Shown here one piece after another: positions 8,028 through 15,219 of a stretch of DNA of 16,525 nucleotides (its first letter is position 1; each line of letters starts with the position of its first letter). The notes beneath the pieces were generated by a model that saw only the letters and a list, made by a program, of their open reading frames with translations, was not told where the DNA came from and did no database searches. Origin of the DNA: Thermoplasmata archaeon (lineage in GTDB: Archaea > Thermoplasmatota > Thermoplasmata > RBG-16-68-12); assembly GCA_021788795.1 (NCBI GenBank), contig JAJYKG010000017.1, positions 1 through 16,525 of the forward strand. Direction: 5' to 3'. Position numbers and translations under genes: made by a program.

Positions 8028-9284
8028 TCACAGGGAAGGCCGCGACCGGCCGATCGGGCCCGCGAGGACCAGGGAGCTCGAGGCGGGGTTGAAGTACTTC
8101 GCCGCGGCCGCGCGGATGGCGTCGTCCGAGAGGCCCTGGATGATCTCCGGGTAGCGCTCGAGGAAGTCCATCCCGAGCCCGTAGTGCTCCATCCGGTGCA
8201 GCTCCGCGGCCACCTCCGCGTTCCGCTCCAGGGAGACGACGAGGGAGCCGACCTGGTTGTCCTTCCCGTCCTTGATCTCCTGGACCCCGAAGGGCTCGGA
8301 CCGGAGGCGGTCCATCTCTCCGCGGATGCCCTGCACGGCCCGATCCAGGTTCGAGGGGTTCACGCCCACGCTGATGGACCACATGCCGCCGAGCGAACGC
8401 GCGTCGAGGCTGCTGTACGCGTAGTAGGCGAGGCCGAGCTCGTCCCGCAGGTCCTTGCCGAGCCGGCCGAAGAGGCCGATCCGTCCGAAGAGGAGGTTCG
8501 CGAGCAGGAGCGGGTAGTAATCGTCGTCGCGGCGGGACACGGCCGGCGCGCCCACGACGATGTCCGCCTGGGACTTGTGGGGCATGGGGATCGCGGCGTT
8601 CCGCGGCTTGTAGGGCGGCGGGGGCGGCGGCGGCGCGGCCTCGGCCTCGCCGCGGAAGCGCGCGAGGGGCGTGGCCACCGCGGACTCGATCAGGTGCCGG
8701 TCCACGTCCCCCGTGATCGCGAGGATGAACCCCTCGGAGCCCACGTGGGCCTCGTGAAAGGAGGCCAGGTCCGCGCGCCGGATGCGGCGGATGCGCTCCT
8801 CCCCGCCCTTCGGGTCCCGGCCGTACGGGTGGTCGCGGGGGAAGACGATCCGCGCGAGCTCGCGGTACGCGCGCTGCCGCGGGTCGTCGCGCTCGATGCG
8901 GCAGTCGTTGAGGAGCTCCCCCCGGACCCGCTCCACGTCCTTCGCGGGGAACGCGGGCTGGGCAAGGCAGTCCACGAGGATCCGGATCGTCTCGGCCACG
9001 GTCTCCCGGGTGCAGCGACCCGAGAAGATCAGGAGCTCCTGGGAGTTGTGGAACTCGAGGGTCGCCCCGATGCCCTCCAGGCGGTCCGCCAGCTTCGCCG
9101 CGGACATGCGCCGCGTGCCCCCGAGGAGGAGCCGGGAGGCGAACTCCGCGACGCCGTGCTCCGGGCCCTCGGCGGCCATCCCGGCGGGCACGCTCCCGCG
9201 GAAGGCGATGAAGGGGTTCGACGGGAGGGCTTGGGAGACGAGGACCGCGCCGTTGTCGAGGACGGAACGGTCGGGGAGGTTCAT
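8028..9284 (-). CDS. M16 family peptidase, non-catalytic partner
   Basis: This 418-residue protein has the two-lobed M16 (pitrilysin/processing peptidase) layout, but the zinc motif HxxEH is lost: the matching place reads GVAEF in HGVAEFASRLLLGG, at about residues 44-48. The C-terminal lobe keeps the family block DELGLAYYAYSS. It is therefore expected to be the structural subunit pairing with the active M16 protein encoded just upstream, as in other bacterial and mitochondrial M16 pairs. A Pro-rich linker (PPPPPPP, about residues 218-224) joins the lobes. The ATG at 9284 is fixed by a perfect GGAGGT six bases before it and by the ATGA overlap with the upstream gene's stop (9281-9284). The two genes should be made in equal amounts. 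Confidence 0.88.
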   Translation of the reverse strand: MNLPDRSVLDNGAVLVSQALPSNPFIAFRGSVPAGMAAEGPEHGVAEFASRLLLGGTRRMSAAKLADRLEGIGATLEFHNSQELLIFSGRCTRETVAETIRILVDCLAQPAFPAKDVERVRGELLNDCRIERDDPRQRAYRELARIVFPRDHPYGRDPKGGEERIRRIRRADLASFHEAHVGSEGFILAITGDVDRHLIESAVATPLARFRGEAEAAPPPPPPPYKPRNAAIPMPHKSQADIVVGAPAVSRRDDDYYPLLLANLLFGRIGLFGRLGKDLRDELGLAYYAYSSLDARSLGGMWSISVGVNPSNLDRAVQGIRGEMDRLRSEPFGVQEIKDGKDNQVGSLVVSLERNAEVAAELHRMEHYGLGMDFLERYPEIIQGLSDDAIRAAAAKYFNPASSSLVLAGPIGRSRPSL

Positions 9285-10561
9285 CCCGGCACCTCCTGGG
9301 CGTGGAACCGGACGACGCTGCGGTGCTCGGGCACCAGGTACCGGCGCGCGACGTCCCGCACGGCCTCGGGTCGGACCCGCTCGACCTTCTCCAGGAGGGG
9401 CTCGTCGGCGTCCCACGCGGAGAGCGCCTCGAGGGTGCTCAGGAGGATGCCCTGGAAGGTGACCCCGTCGTGCTCGTAGCGCTGCCAGGACCGCACCTGG
9501 CGCTTCGCCCGGTCCAGCTCCGCCTTGGACGGCGGCGCCTTCTGGAGCCGCTCGACCTCCCGGTCGAGGACCGCCTCGACGCGGTCGACGGACACGCGGT
9601 TCGCGAGGGTCACGCTCGCGATGAGCAGGGACGGGTCGATCTTCAGGTCCTGCCGCACCGCGACATCCGTGGCCAGCTTGGCGTCGACCAAGGCGCGGTA
9701 CAGGCGGTTGGAGCGGGGACGCCAGTCCCCCGCGGCGAAAGAGGTCAGGCCGCGCCAGCCCCCGAGGACGGTCGTGAGGAGGACGAGGGCGGGCGTGTCC
9801 TCGTGGGCGAAGGGCGGGACGTGCCAGCCCGCGAAGAGGAGGTCCGTGGCCCCGGGCCGCTCCAAGTCGCTCCGGCGCTCCCCGTGCTGCTCCGGCTCCA
9901 CGAGGCGCATGGGGGGCGGCGCGGGCTCCGGCTTCAGCGGACTGAAGGCTTCGCGCACGTGCTGCATCGCGACCGCGGGATCGAAGCCGCCGACGAGGAC
10001 GAGGAAGGCGTTGTTCGGCGCGTAGTAGCGGAGGTAGTGCGCGTACAGGGGGTCGCGGTCCAGCCGGGCCAGGTCCTGCTTGTAGCCGATCGCGGTCCAG
10101 TGGTACGGATGGACGTGGAAGGCGAGGCCCCAGAGCTCCTCCTCCGTGAGGAACTCGGGCTGGTTCTCGGCGCCCTCCCGCTCGCTGATGACGACCGTCC
10201 GCTCCGCCTCGACCTCCTTCGGGTCGAAGGCGGCGTTCCGCATGCGCTCGGACTCGATCATGAGCGCGGTGTCCATGTCCGAGGCGGGGATCGTCTCGAA
10301 GTACGTCGTGAAGTCCGTGTCCGTGAAGGCGTTCATCTTGCCGCCGACGCGGCTGATGAGGTGGTCGATCTCCCCCTTCGCGAGCTTGCCGCCCCCCTTG
10401 AACAGCATGTGCTCGACCCAGTGCGTCGAGCCCGTCATGCCCGGGACCTCGTTCCGCGAGCCGACGCGGTACGTGACCCATGTGGAGAGCGCCTTCGTGT
10501 CCGGAATCGGACGGAGGATGACCTTCAGGCCGTTGTCGAGGGACTCGACGTGGGTGGCCAT
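9281..10561 (-). CDS. M16 family zinc metallopeptidase, catalytic subunit
   Basis: This 426-residue M16B-type peptidase probably cleaves peptides inside a closed chamber. The inverted zinc motif HWVEH is at 47-51: His47 and His51 bind zinc and Glu50 is the base. The third ligand is probably Glu127 in ERTVVISE, about 75 residues on. The N-terminus HVESLDNGLKVIL is the usual start of the family. An in-frame ATG at 10591 would add ten residues, but a TATA-like box (10591-10600) abuts it, so ATG 10561 is preferred. No signal peptide is visible, so it is likely cytoplasmic. It overlaps the non-catalytic partner by ATGA and lies 72 bases downstream of the Pup-like gene on the same strand. The link to that system is positional only. 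Confidence 0.9.
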   Translation of the reverse strand: MATHVESLDNGLKVILRPIPDTKALSTWVTYRVGSRNEVPGMTGSTHWVEHMLFKGGGKLAKGEIDHLISRVGGKMNAFTDTDFTTYFETIPASDMDTALMIESERMRNAAFDPKEVEAERTVVISEREGAENQPEFLTEEELWGLAFHVHPYHWTAIGYKQDLARLDRDPLYAHYLRYYAPNNAFLVLVGGFDPAVAMQHVREAFSPLKPEPAPPPMRLVEPEQHGERRSDLERPGATDLLFAGWHVPPFAHEDTPALVLLTTVLGGWRGLTSFAAGDWRPRSNRLYRALVDAKLATDVAVRQDLKIDPSLLIASVTLANRVSVDRVEAVLDREVERLQKAPPSKAELDRAKRQVRSWQRYEHDGVTFQGILLSTLEALSAWDADEPLLEKVERVRPEAVRDVARRYLVPEHRSVVRFHAQEVPG

Positions 10562-10590
10562 GGGCAGGCGGCGGGAAACGCCGCGGGCCA

Positions 10591-10600
10591 TAAAGAGTTA
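10591..10600 (-). promoter_or_regulatory. TATA-like box for the M16 pair
   Basis: TAACTCTTTA on the minus strand lies between the stop of the Pup-like gene and the M16 start, centred about 35 bases before ATG 10561. It suggests that the M16 pair can be transcribed apart from the Pup cluster, and it argues against the earlier ATG at 10591. Confidence 0.4.
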
Positions 10601-10633
10601 CGCCGCTTCCGCAGGCCCTGGTCCGAGCGGGGT

Positions 10634-10810
10634 TCAGGCCCGGCGGTCGCCGCCCTCGCCTTTCTGGGCGCGGAAGTGCGCCGACTCCAGGTCGAGCTCG
10701 AAGTCCTCTTCCTTCACCTCGCCGGGGGTGAAGACCTTCCCTGCCTCAAACTCCAGCTTCTTCTCCTGCTTCTTGCGCTTCCTGGGCTTTTCCTCAACCT
10801 GCTGTGGCAT
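10634..10810 (-). CDS. Pup-like small modifier protein (58 aa)
   Basis: This 58-residue reading frame was found by eye. Its ATG is preceded by a perfect GGAGG (10817-10821) with six bases spacing, and its first 17 bases overlap the end of the Dop/PafA-like gene. The product has no Cys, is highly charged, and should be largely disordered, like bacterial Pup (about 60-70 residues). The N-terminal half is Lys/Arg-rich (PRKRKKQEKK at 9-18); the middle is acidic (EVKEEDFELDLES at 31-43). The tail HFRAQKGEGGDRRA recalls the Tyr-Val-Gln-Lys-Gly-Gly-Gln end of actinobacterial Pup, with Lys50-Gly51-Glu52. Unlike Pup it does not stop at Glu or Gln but runs six residues further (GGDRRA). Its identity rests mainly on context: order, size and overlap match the pup gene next to dop. 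Sequence similarity alone is weak. Confidence 0.75.
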   Translation of the reverse strand: MPQQVEEKPRKRKKQEKKLEFEAGKVFTPGEVKEEDFELDLESAHFRAQKGEGGDRRA

Positions 10811-12092
10811 AGGTCGCCTCCAGCTTCGTTGCGTACGGATCCGGGAGATCGATACGCCGCCGGCTCCCGTCGTTCACGACCAGTACAGACCAATCAATCA
10901 TCTCGATATTGAAGGTGTCGCATAGTTCCCGGCGCAGCCTCGCGCGGGTGTCGTCCGGGGGGGTGGTGATGGCCGCCTTGACCGTCTCGTCGTCCGTGAT
11001 GCGGTCCACGAGGCCCTCCCGCTGCCGTTTGTAGAACAGGGAACGCTCCGTGCCGATCTCGGAGTACTGCTTGCAGGCCATCATCTCCGTGTCGGGCCCG
11101 TCCTTGCCCTCCGTCGCGGCCTGGATGGCGAACCAGCGGTCCAGCCACTCCACGTGGCGCGCGGCGTCCTTCGACCGCTTGTCCTCGAGCTCCTCGAGGA
11201 CCTGCTCCCACAGCTTGAACGCCCGCTTCTCCCACGCGTCCTCGACCAGGGGCTCGACCTTCGCGAGGTAGTACCGCTGGATGTCGATGGGCGATACGAC
11301 CGTGCCGTCCTCGAGCTCGACGCGCCACTCGTCCGGGTTCCGCACCTCGACGTTGTGCCACAGGTCCCTCACGGGGTCCTTGAGCCGCGGCACGTCCTGG
11401 AGGGCGTCCGCCTCCATGAGCTGCAGGACCGCGGAAGTCGTGAAGTGGCGCAGCATGGCCGCGCTCTCGTTCATGAGCGCGTCCCCGACGATCACGTGCA
11501 GCCGCCTCCAGATGTGCCCATCCGCATGGGGCTCGTCGCGGGTGTTCAGGATCCCCGTGTCGTGCATCGTCTCCGCGCTGATGACGCGGGACGTGAGAAA
11601 GGCCATGGGCGACAGGACGTACTTGCCGCGGAGGATGTCCCCCGCGCCCGTGTAGATGATCCGCGTGGACAGGTGCGGCACGAGGTCGCGGATGAAGCGG
11701 TCGGGCCACGGGACGTCGCGGGAGACGCAGTAGTTCTCGTGGGACCCGTACGACGTGCCGTCGGGCGAGGTGTTGTTCTTGAAGGCGTGGATCTTCGTCG
11801 CGCCGTCCGTGTACTTGTCCTCCATGACGCGGCGGAGCCAGTCCAGGACCTTCTCCCCCGCCTTCTCCCACACGACCACGTCGTGGAAGTTCGTCGTCTC
11901 GGCCGTGCTCACCTCGAAGTGCCCGACGTCGTAGTAGACACGGGAGCCGTTCGTGATGAACTCGCCGGCCAGGTGGAGGTCGCTCTCGCGGAGGAGGTCC
12001 AGGGCGACCGTGTGGGGGTCGAACCCCATGGAGCCCATCTTCCGGCAGTACAGCGTGTACTCGTGCTCGGTCCCCTGGACCATCTTCTTCAT
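10794..12092 (-). CDS. Dop/PafA family enzyme (Pup ligase or depupylase/deamidase)
   Basis: The Dop/PafA family, of glutamine-synthetase fold, attaches Pup to lysines (PafA) or deamidates and removes it (Dop). The 432 residues match along the whole length: GTEHEY at 7-12 (Glu9 and Glu11 bind Mg-ATP), NGSRVYYDVG with the catalytic Asp55, FKNNTSPDGTSYGSHENY at 104-121, NTRDEPHAD at 183-191, RRLHVIVGD at 196-204, and near the end TRARLRREL and the typical C-terminal domain DWSVLVVND. Residues 30-50 lack the roughly 40-residue Dop-loop, as in PafA, but GTExEY, SYGSHENY and WEKAGEKV are closer to Dop. One enzyme may thus do both jobs, or a second copy lies elsewhere. GGTGA three bases before the ATG overlaps the stop of the ATPase gene (three-base gap). 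The stop lies inside the Pup-like gene. Confidence 0.92.
   Translation of the reverse strand: MKKMVQGTEHEYTLYCRKMGSMGFDPHTVALDLLRESDLHLAGEFITNGSRVYYDVGHFEVSTAETTNFHDVVVWEKAGEKVLDWLRRVMEDKYTDGATKIHAFKNNTSPDGTSYGSHENYCVSRDVPWPDRFIRDLVPHLSTRIIYTGAGDILRGKYVLSPMAFLTSRVISAETMHDTGILNTRDEPHADGHIWRRLHVIVGDALMNESAAMLRHFTTSAVLQLMEADALQDVPRLKDPVRDLWHNVEVRNPDEWRVELEDGTVVSPIDIQRYYLAKVEPLVEDAWEKRAFKLWEQVLEELEDKRSKDAARHVEWLDRWFAIQAATEGKDGPDTEMMACKQYSEIGTERSLFYKRQREGLVDRITDDETVKAAITTPPDDTRARLRRELCDTFNIEMIDWSVLVVNDGSRRRIDLPDPYATKLEATYATAG
10817..10821 (-). promoter_or_regulatory. Ribosome binding site of the Pup-like gene
   Basis: GGAGG on the minus strand lies six bases before ATG 10810, inside the 3' end of the Dop/PafA-like gene. 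It fixes the start of the 58-residue protein and shows that this short frame is translated as part of the operon. Confidence 0.75.
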
Positions 12093-12095
12093 CGC

Positions 12096-13655
12096 TCACC
12101 CGACCATCGGGTCTGCGCCGGTCCGGAAGACCTCCCTCTGCCGCTTCTCGTAGATGTACATCTCCGTGATGGCGTGCTCCTTGCACTCCTCCTCGATCGC
12201 CATCTCGAGGTCGCGCTTCGTGAGGCCCTCCTTCTTCCGGTCCGCCTTCTTGAGGGCGATCACGCGCTTCACGTAGTTCTTCTTCGCCGTCTTCACGATG
12301 GCCTCGAGGATGGCGCCGGAGATGATGTCCCGCCGCTTGACCGTCTTGATCGCTTCCGTGGCCTCGGAGTCCAGCTTCACCTTGACCCACTTGTTCTCGC
12401 CGTAGAGCTCGTCGAGGACGTACCGACGCAGGCCCTCGACGGCCTCGGCGTGCCCGCCGGACTCGGCCTCGACCTCGTCCGCGACGGGGAGGTCGTCCGT
12501 CAGGTAGATCTTCAGGATCTCCTCCGCGGCCGCGCGCTCGGGACGGGGGATCTCGATGATCTCGTCGAACCGCCCGGGGCGCAACAGCGCGGGGTCCACG
12601 AGGTCCGCGCGGTTCGTCGCGCCGATGACGAAGACGTCGTGCAGGCGGACGAGGCCGTCCATCTCGCTGAGGATCTGCGCGATGATGTTCTTGTGGACGC
12701 CCGACGTGTCCATCATGCCGCGGACCGTGAAGAGGGCCTCGATCTCGTCGAAGAAGACGATGCTCGGCTTCTTCTCGTGGGCCTGGCGGAAGATCTCCTT
12801 GATGATCCGCTCGGACTCGCCGACCCACTTCGAGAGGACGTCCGCGATGCTGACGTTGAAGAAGGTCATGTCGTTCTCCGTCGCGATCGCCTTGACGAGC
12901 AGGGTCTTGCCGCAGCCGGGCGGTCCGTAGAGCAGGATGCCCCGCGGCGCCTCGAGCTTGATCTGCTCGAAGAGCTTCGCCTCCTTGTACGGCAGGACGA
13001 CGACGTCCTTGATGCGCTCGATCATCTCGGAGAGGCCGCCGATCTGGGCGTAGGCCACGTTGGGCTTCTCCCCGAGCAGGAGGGACTTGACCTCGAGGTT
13101 CGGCAGGACGTCGAGGACCTCCATCGTGGGCGGGAGGACGCTGACCTGGAACCCGGGCTTGAGCTTCTTGTACGTCGCCTTGTCGCAGGCCACGAGGCGC
13201 TTCTCCATGTCCCCTTCGACGGAGACCACGAGCTTGCCCTCGATCATGTCGACGACCTTGGCGATCACGCCCTCGTTGCGGACCGAGCTGCCCTCGACGA
13301 TGGCGTAGGTCTGCGGGTGGACCCAGACGTACTGGCCGATCGCGAGCTGGGTCTTGTCCACGAGACCCGTGGAGACCTTCAGGAGCTCCGTCGCCCGCGC
13401 GACGACGACCTGGTTGCCGTCCATGTCCGGGCCCTCCTTCCGGATGACGTAGGCGTAGAGGAGCGGGGGCTGCTTGATCTTGTTGAACTTGTCCTCGTAC
13501 GCCTTGAGGCGGTACTCCCGTTCCTCGATCTCGTACCGGAACGAGTGCAGGTCCCGCTCGTACTGGCGGCGCAAGCGGTCCATCTTCTCCTCAAGCTCGT
13601 CCCGCACTTCGTCCGCCGACTTGGACACCTTCTCGTCGACCTCATCGCTGGTCAT
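12096..13655 (-). CDS. Proteasomal AAA+ ATPase of the ARC/Mpa type
   Basis: In bacteria ARC/Mpa hexamers recognise Pup through an N-terminal coiled coil, unfold the tagged protein and feed it to the 20S proteasome. The 519-residue product shows that layout: coiled coil (about 5-62), two OB-type domains (about 63-195), and an AAA module with Walker A GPPGCGKT at 244-251, pore loop Lys-Trp-Val-Gly at 276-279, Walker B IVFFDEIE at 299-306, sensor ATN at 346-348 and arginine fingers in LLRPGRFD at 357-364. After the AAA core, IYLTDDLPV, LDELYGENKW and RRDIISGAILEAIVKTAKKN match Mpa rather than PAN. The C-terminus is short (ends DPMVG) and lacks the Gln-Tyr-Leu/HbYX docking tail. The start has GGTGA seven bases upstream. 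It leads the operon, with a promoter about 130 bases upstream. Confidence 0.93.
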   Translation of the reverse strand: MTSDEVDEKVSKSADEVRDELEEKMDRLRRQYERDLHSFRYEIEEREYRLKAYEDKFNKIKQPPLLYAYVIRKEGPDMDGNQVVVARATELLKVSTGLVDKTQLAIGQYVWVHPQTYAIVEGSSVRNEGVIAKVVDMIEGKLVVSVEGDMEKRLVACDKATYKKLKPGFQVSVLPPTMEVLDVLPNLEVKSLLLGEKPNVAYAQIGGLSEMIERIKDVVVLPYKEAKLFEQIKLEAPRGILLYGPPGCGKTLLVKAIATENDMTFFNVSIADVLSKWVGESERIIKEIFRQAHEKKPSIVFFDEIEALFTVRGMMDTSGVHKNIIAQILSEMDGLVRLHDVFVIGATNRADLVDPALLRPGRFDEIIEIPRPERAAAEEILKIYLTDDLPVADEVEAESGGHAEAVEGLRRYVLDELYGENKWVKVKLDSEATEAIKTVKRRDIISGAILEAIVKTAKKNYVKRVIALKKADRKKEGLTKRDLEMAIEEECKEHAITEMYIYEKRQREVFRTGADPMVG

Positions 13656-13780
13656 CGGGTTCTCACCGTGGGCTCGGGCCCGCGAGCGGCGACGGGACTC
13701 TCCGGCCCTTCCCCTCCGGACTTCGGCAATGGAGGAAGAGCACCCTTCGCCCCATCCCTGTCGTCAGATTCGTGTGCGGG

Positions 13781-13790
13781 ATTAAAGCTT
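13781..13790 (-). promoter_or_regulatory. TATA-like box for the ARC - Dop/PafA - Pup operon
   Basis: On the minus strand the sequence reads AAGCTTTAAT, the AT-rich core in the gap before the ATPase gene. Transcription would begin near 13757, leaving a leader of about 100 bases before ATG 13655. No inner promoter is visible between the three genes, which are 3 bases apart or overlapping. Confidence 0.5.
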
Positions 13791-13835
13791 TTGTCCCGGA
13801 GATAGTACAAGCGACGAACATGGGATTTTCCTGGG

Positions 13836-13864
13836 GAAAAGGCCGTTCTCGCAAGGGGAACGGC
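13836..13864 (-). terminator. Hairpin plus T-run downstream of the HDAC gene
   Basis: GCCGTTC (13842-13848) and GAACGGC (13858-13864) form a perfect 7-base stem around nine bases. On the minus strand the stem is followed by CCTTTT (13841-13836). It lies 139 bases after the stop of the deacetylase gene and before the ATPase operon promoter, so it probably ends the upstream transcript. Confidence 0.45.
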
Positions 13865-14002
13865 GCAAATCGCTCAGCACGGTCGGTCGAATTTGTTTAG
13901 GTCTGACGAAAACGCATCGGACCCATGAAACGGGGCACGGGACGGGCGACGGCTCCATCGAGGCGCCGCACATCTGCGGCACTCCTCGGCCCCGGTCGAG
14001 GG
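13865..14002. other. Gap between HDAC stop and hairpin, no gene seen
   Basis: No reading frame here has a convincing start, ribosome site or family match. A less GC-rich patch (GAATTTGTTTAGG, about 13889-13901) is the only notable piece; it could belong to the 3' untranslated end of the deacetylase transcript or be a promoter of an unseen RNA. No tRNA-like arms were found. Confidence 0.4.
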
Positions 14003-15145
14003 TCACGCGATCCCGTGGAGCGGGAACACGGTCCGCCGCAACTCGTCGACCGTCCGCTTCGCGGCGCGGGGCACGTGGGCCTCCTCCTCCGGGTGGGACT
14101 GGTCGCGCAGGGACTTCTCCCCCGGCACGGAGCCCACGAGGCGGTTGCACTCCTTCAGCCACTCGACCGGGAGCGCGTCCTCGATCTCGCGGCCCAGCAT
14201 CGTGGAGAAGAGGACGGCCCATACCCGCGGCACCGCGGTGACCTCGTAGCCCCCACCGCCCGTGGCGACCCAGCGGCCCCCGCAGAGCTCCCGAGACAGC
14301 TGGTCCAGGATCTTCCCGACGGCCTCGTAGGTCTCCGTCGTCAGCATGAGATGCGTGAGCGGGTCCAGGGCGTGCCCGTCGGCCCCGAGCTGGCTCACGA
14401 GGATCTCGGGCCGGAACGCGCGCGCGAGCGGCGGGACGATCTCCTGGAACGCGTAGAGGTACGACGTGTCCCGGGTGTACGGCGGGAGGGGCACGTTGAC
14501 CGAGTATCCGCGGCCGGGGCCCGTCCCGACCTCGTCCGTGGACCCCGTCCCGGGGAAGAGGTAGCGGCCGTCCTCGTGGAGGGAGATCTTGAGGACGCGC
14601 GGGTCGTCGGCGAAGATCGCCTGGACGCCGTCCGCGTGGTGCGCGTCGATGTCCACGTACAGGATGCGCCCGACCTTGTGGTCCTCGAGCAGGGAACGGA
14701 TCCCGACCGCCAGGTCGTTGAGGAGGCAGAACCCCGAGGCATGGCCGGGCATGGCGTGGTGGAAGCCGCCGCCCAGGTTCATCGCGCGCGTGCGCGCGCC
14801 CGAGGCGACGTCCTCGCAGGCGCGGAGCGTCCCCCCGACGTGGAGGAGCGCCGCGTCGTACATCCCCGCGAACACGGGGTCGTCCGCGGTACCGAGGCCG
14901 TGCTCGTACGAGACCCCCTCGGGATGGAGGCTGAGGTCCTTGACGACGGACAGATAGTCCGCGTCGTGGACCCGGGCGACGGCCGCCTCGCCGGCGGGCT
15001 GCGGCAGGACCTCCTCGGCCTCCGCGAGGAGGCCGTAGCGCTCGATCAGGTCCCGCGCGAGCCGTACCCGCACCTGCCGCAACGCGTGGTCCTCGCCGAA
15101 GTCGTAGCGCAGGTAGTCCGGGTGGTAGACGAGGCCGGTCGCCAC
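14003..15145 (-). CDS. AcuC/class II-type histone deacetylase family protein
   Basis: This is a zinc-dependent deacetylase of the HDAC/AcuC/acetylpolyamine amidohydrolase fold, 380 residues from the chosen start. It begins GLVYHPDYLRYDFGEDHAL, the AcuC-like opening. Active-site elements are complete: His129-His130 in GGGFHHA, zinc ligands Asp167 and His169 in DIDAHHADG, Asp256 in GADGHALDP, and the transition-state Tyr300 in GGGGY. The C-terminal 60 residues are a charged extension typical of AcuC. In archaea these enzymes may deacetylate acetyl-CoA synthetase or chromatin proteins such as Alba; the substrate here is not shown. An earlier in-frame GTG (15169) exists, but it coincides with a TATA-like box (CTTAAG), so GTG 15145, 27 bases downstream, is preferred as a leaderless start. 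Confidence 0.92.
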   Translation of the reverse strand: MATGLVYHPDYLRYDFGEDHALRQVRVRLARDLIERYGLLAEAEEVLPQPAGEAAVARVHDADYLSVVKDLSLHPEGVSYEHGLGTADDPVFAGMYDAALLHVGGTLRACEDVASGARTRAMNLGGGFHHAMPGHASGFCLLNDLAVGIRSLLEDHKVGRILYVDIDAHHADGVQAIFADDPRVLKISLHEDGRYLFPGTGSTDEVGTGPGRGYSVNVPLPPYTRDTSYLYAFQEIVPPLARAFRPEILVSQLGADGHALDPLTHLMLTTETYEAVGKILDQLSRELCGGRWVATGGGGYEVTAVPRVWAVLFSTMLGREIEDALPVEWLKECNRLVGSVPGEKSLRDQSHPEEEAHVPRAAKRTVDELRRTVFPLHGIA

Positions 15146-15167
15146 GGTCCCGCAACCGCCTCGGCCC

Positions 15168-15177
15168 ACTTAAGCGT
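15168..15177 (-). promoter_or_regulatory. TATA-like box for the HDAC gene
   Basis: CGCTTAAGTG on the minus strand is centred 27 bases before GTG 15145, the spacing of a leaderless archaeal promoter. It decides between the two possible GTG starts. Confidence 0.4.
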
Positions 15178-15219
15178 GCCCGAGGCGCGTCCGCTTCGGC
15201 ATGCCGGGACGGCGGCCAC

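Noticed and set aside
6205..8382. 725-codon minus-strand frame over the Ig-repeat gene
   Set aside because: Different frame from the Ig-repeat protein on the same strand; very rich in Arg, Gly and Pro, with no signal peptide or motif, and it runs into the M16 gene.
12096..13655. Reading the ATPase as archaeal PAN
   Set aside because: The double OB region, the IYLTDDLPV block and the RRDIISGAI segment fit ARC/Mpa, and the two neighbouring genes belong to the Pup system.
11154..13805. 883-codon open frame on the plus strand
   Set aside because: It is antisense to the ATPase and Dop/PafA-like genes, with a composition (Asp, Arg, Val, His, Leu) typical of the reverse of GC3-rich genes and no recognisable domain.
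13663..13854. 63-codon minus-strand frame upstream of the ATPase gene
   Set aside because: No ribosome site; it crosses the likely ATPase operon promoter and has no family features.
13865..14002. Possible tRNA or small RNA in the HDAC-ATPase gap
   Set aside because: A GGTCGGTCGAATTT stretch briefly resembled a T-arm, but no matching stems or acceptor arm were found.
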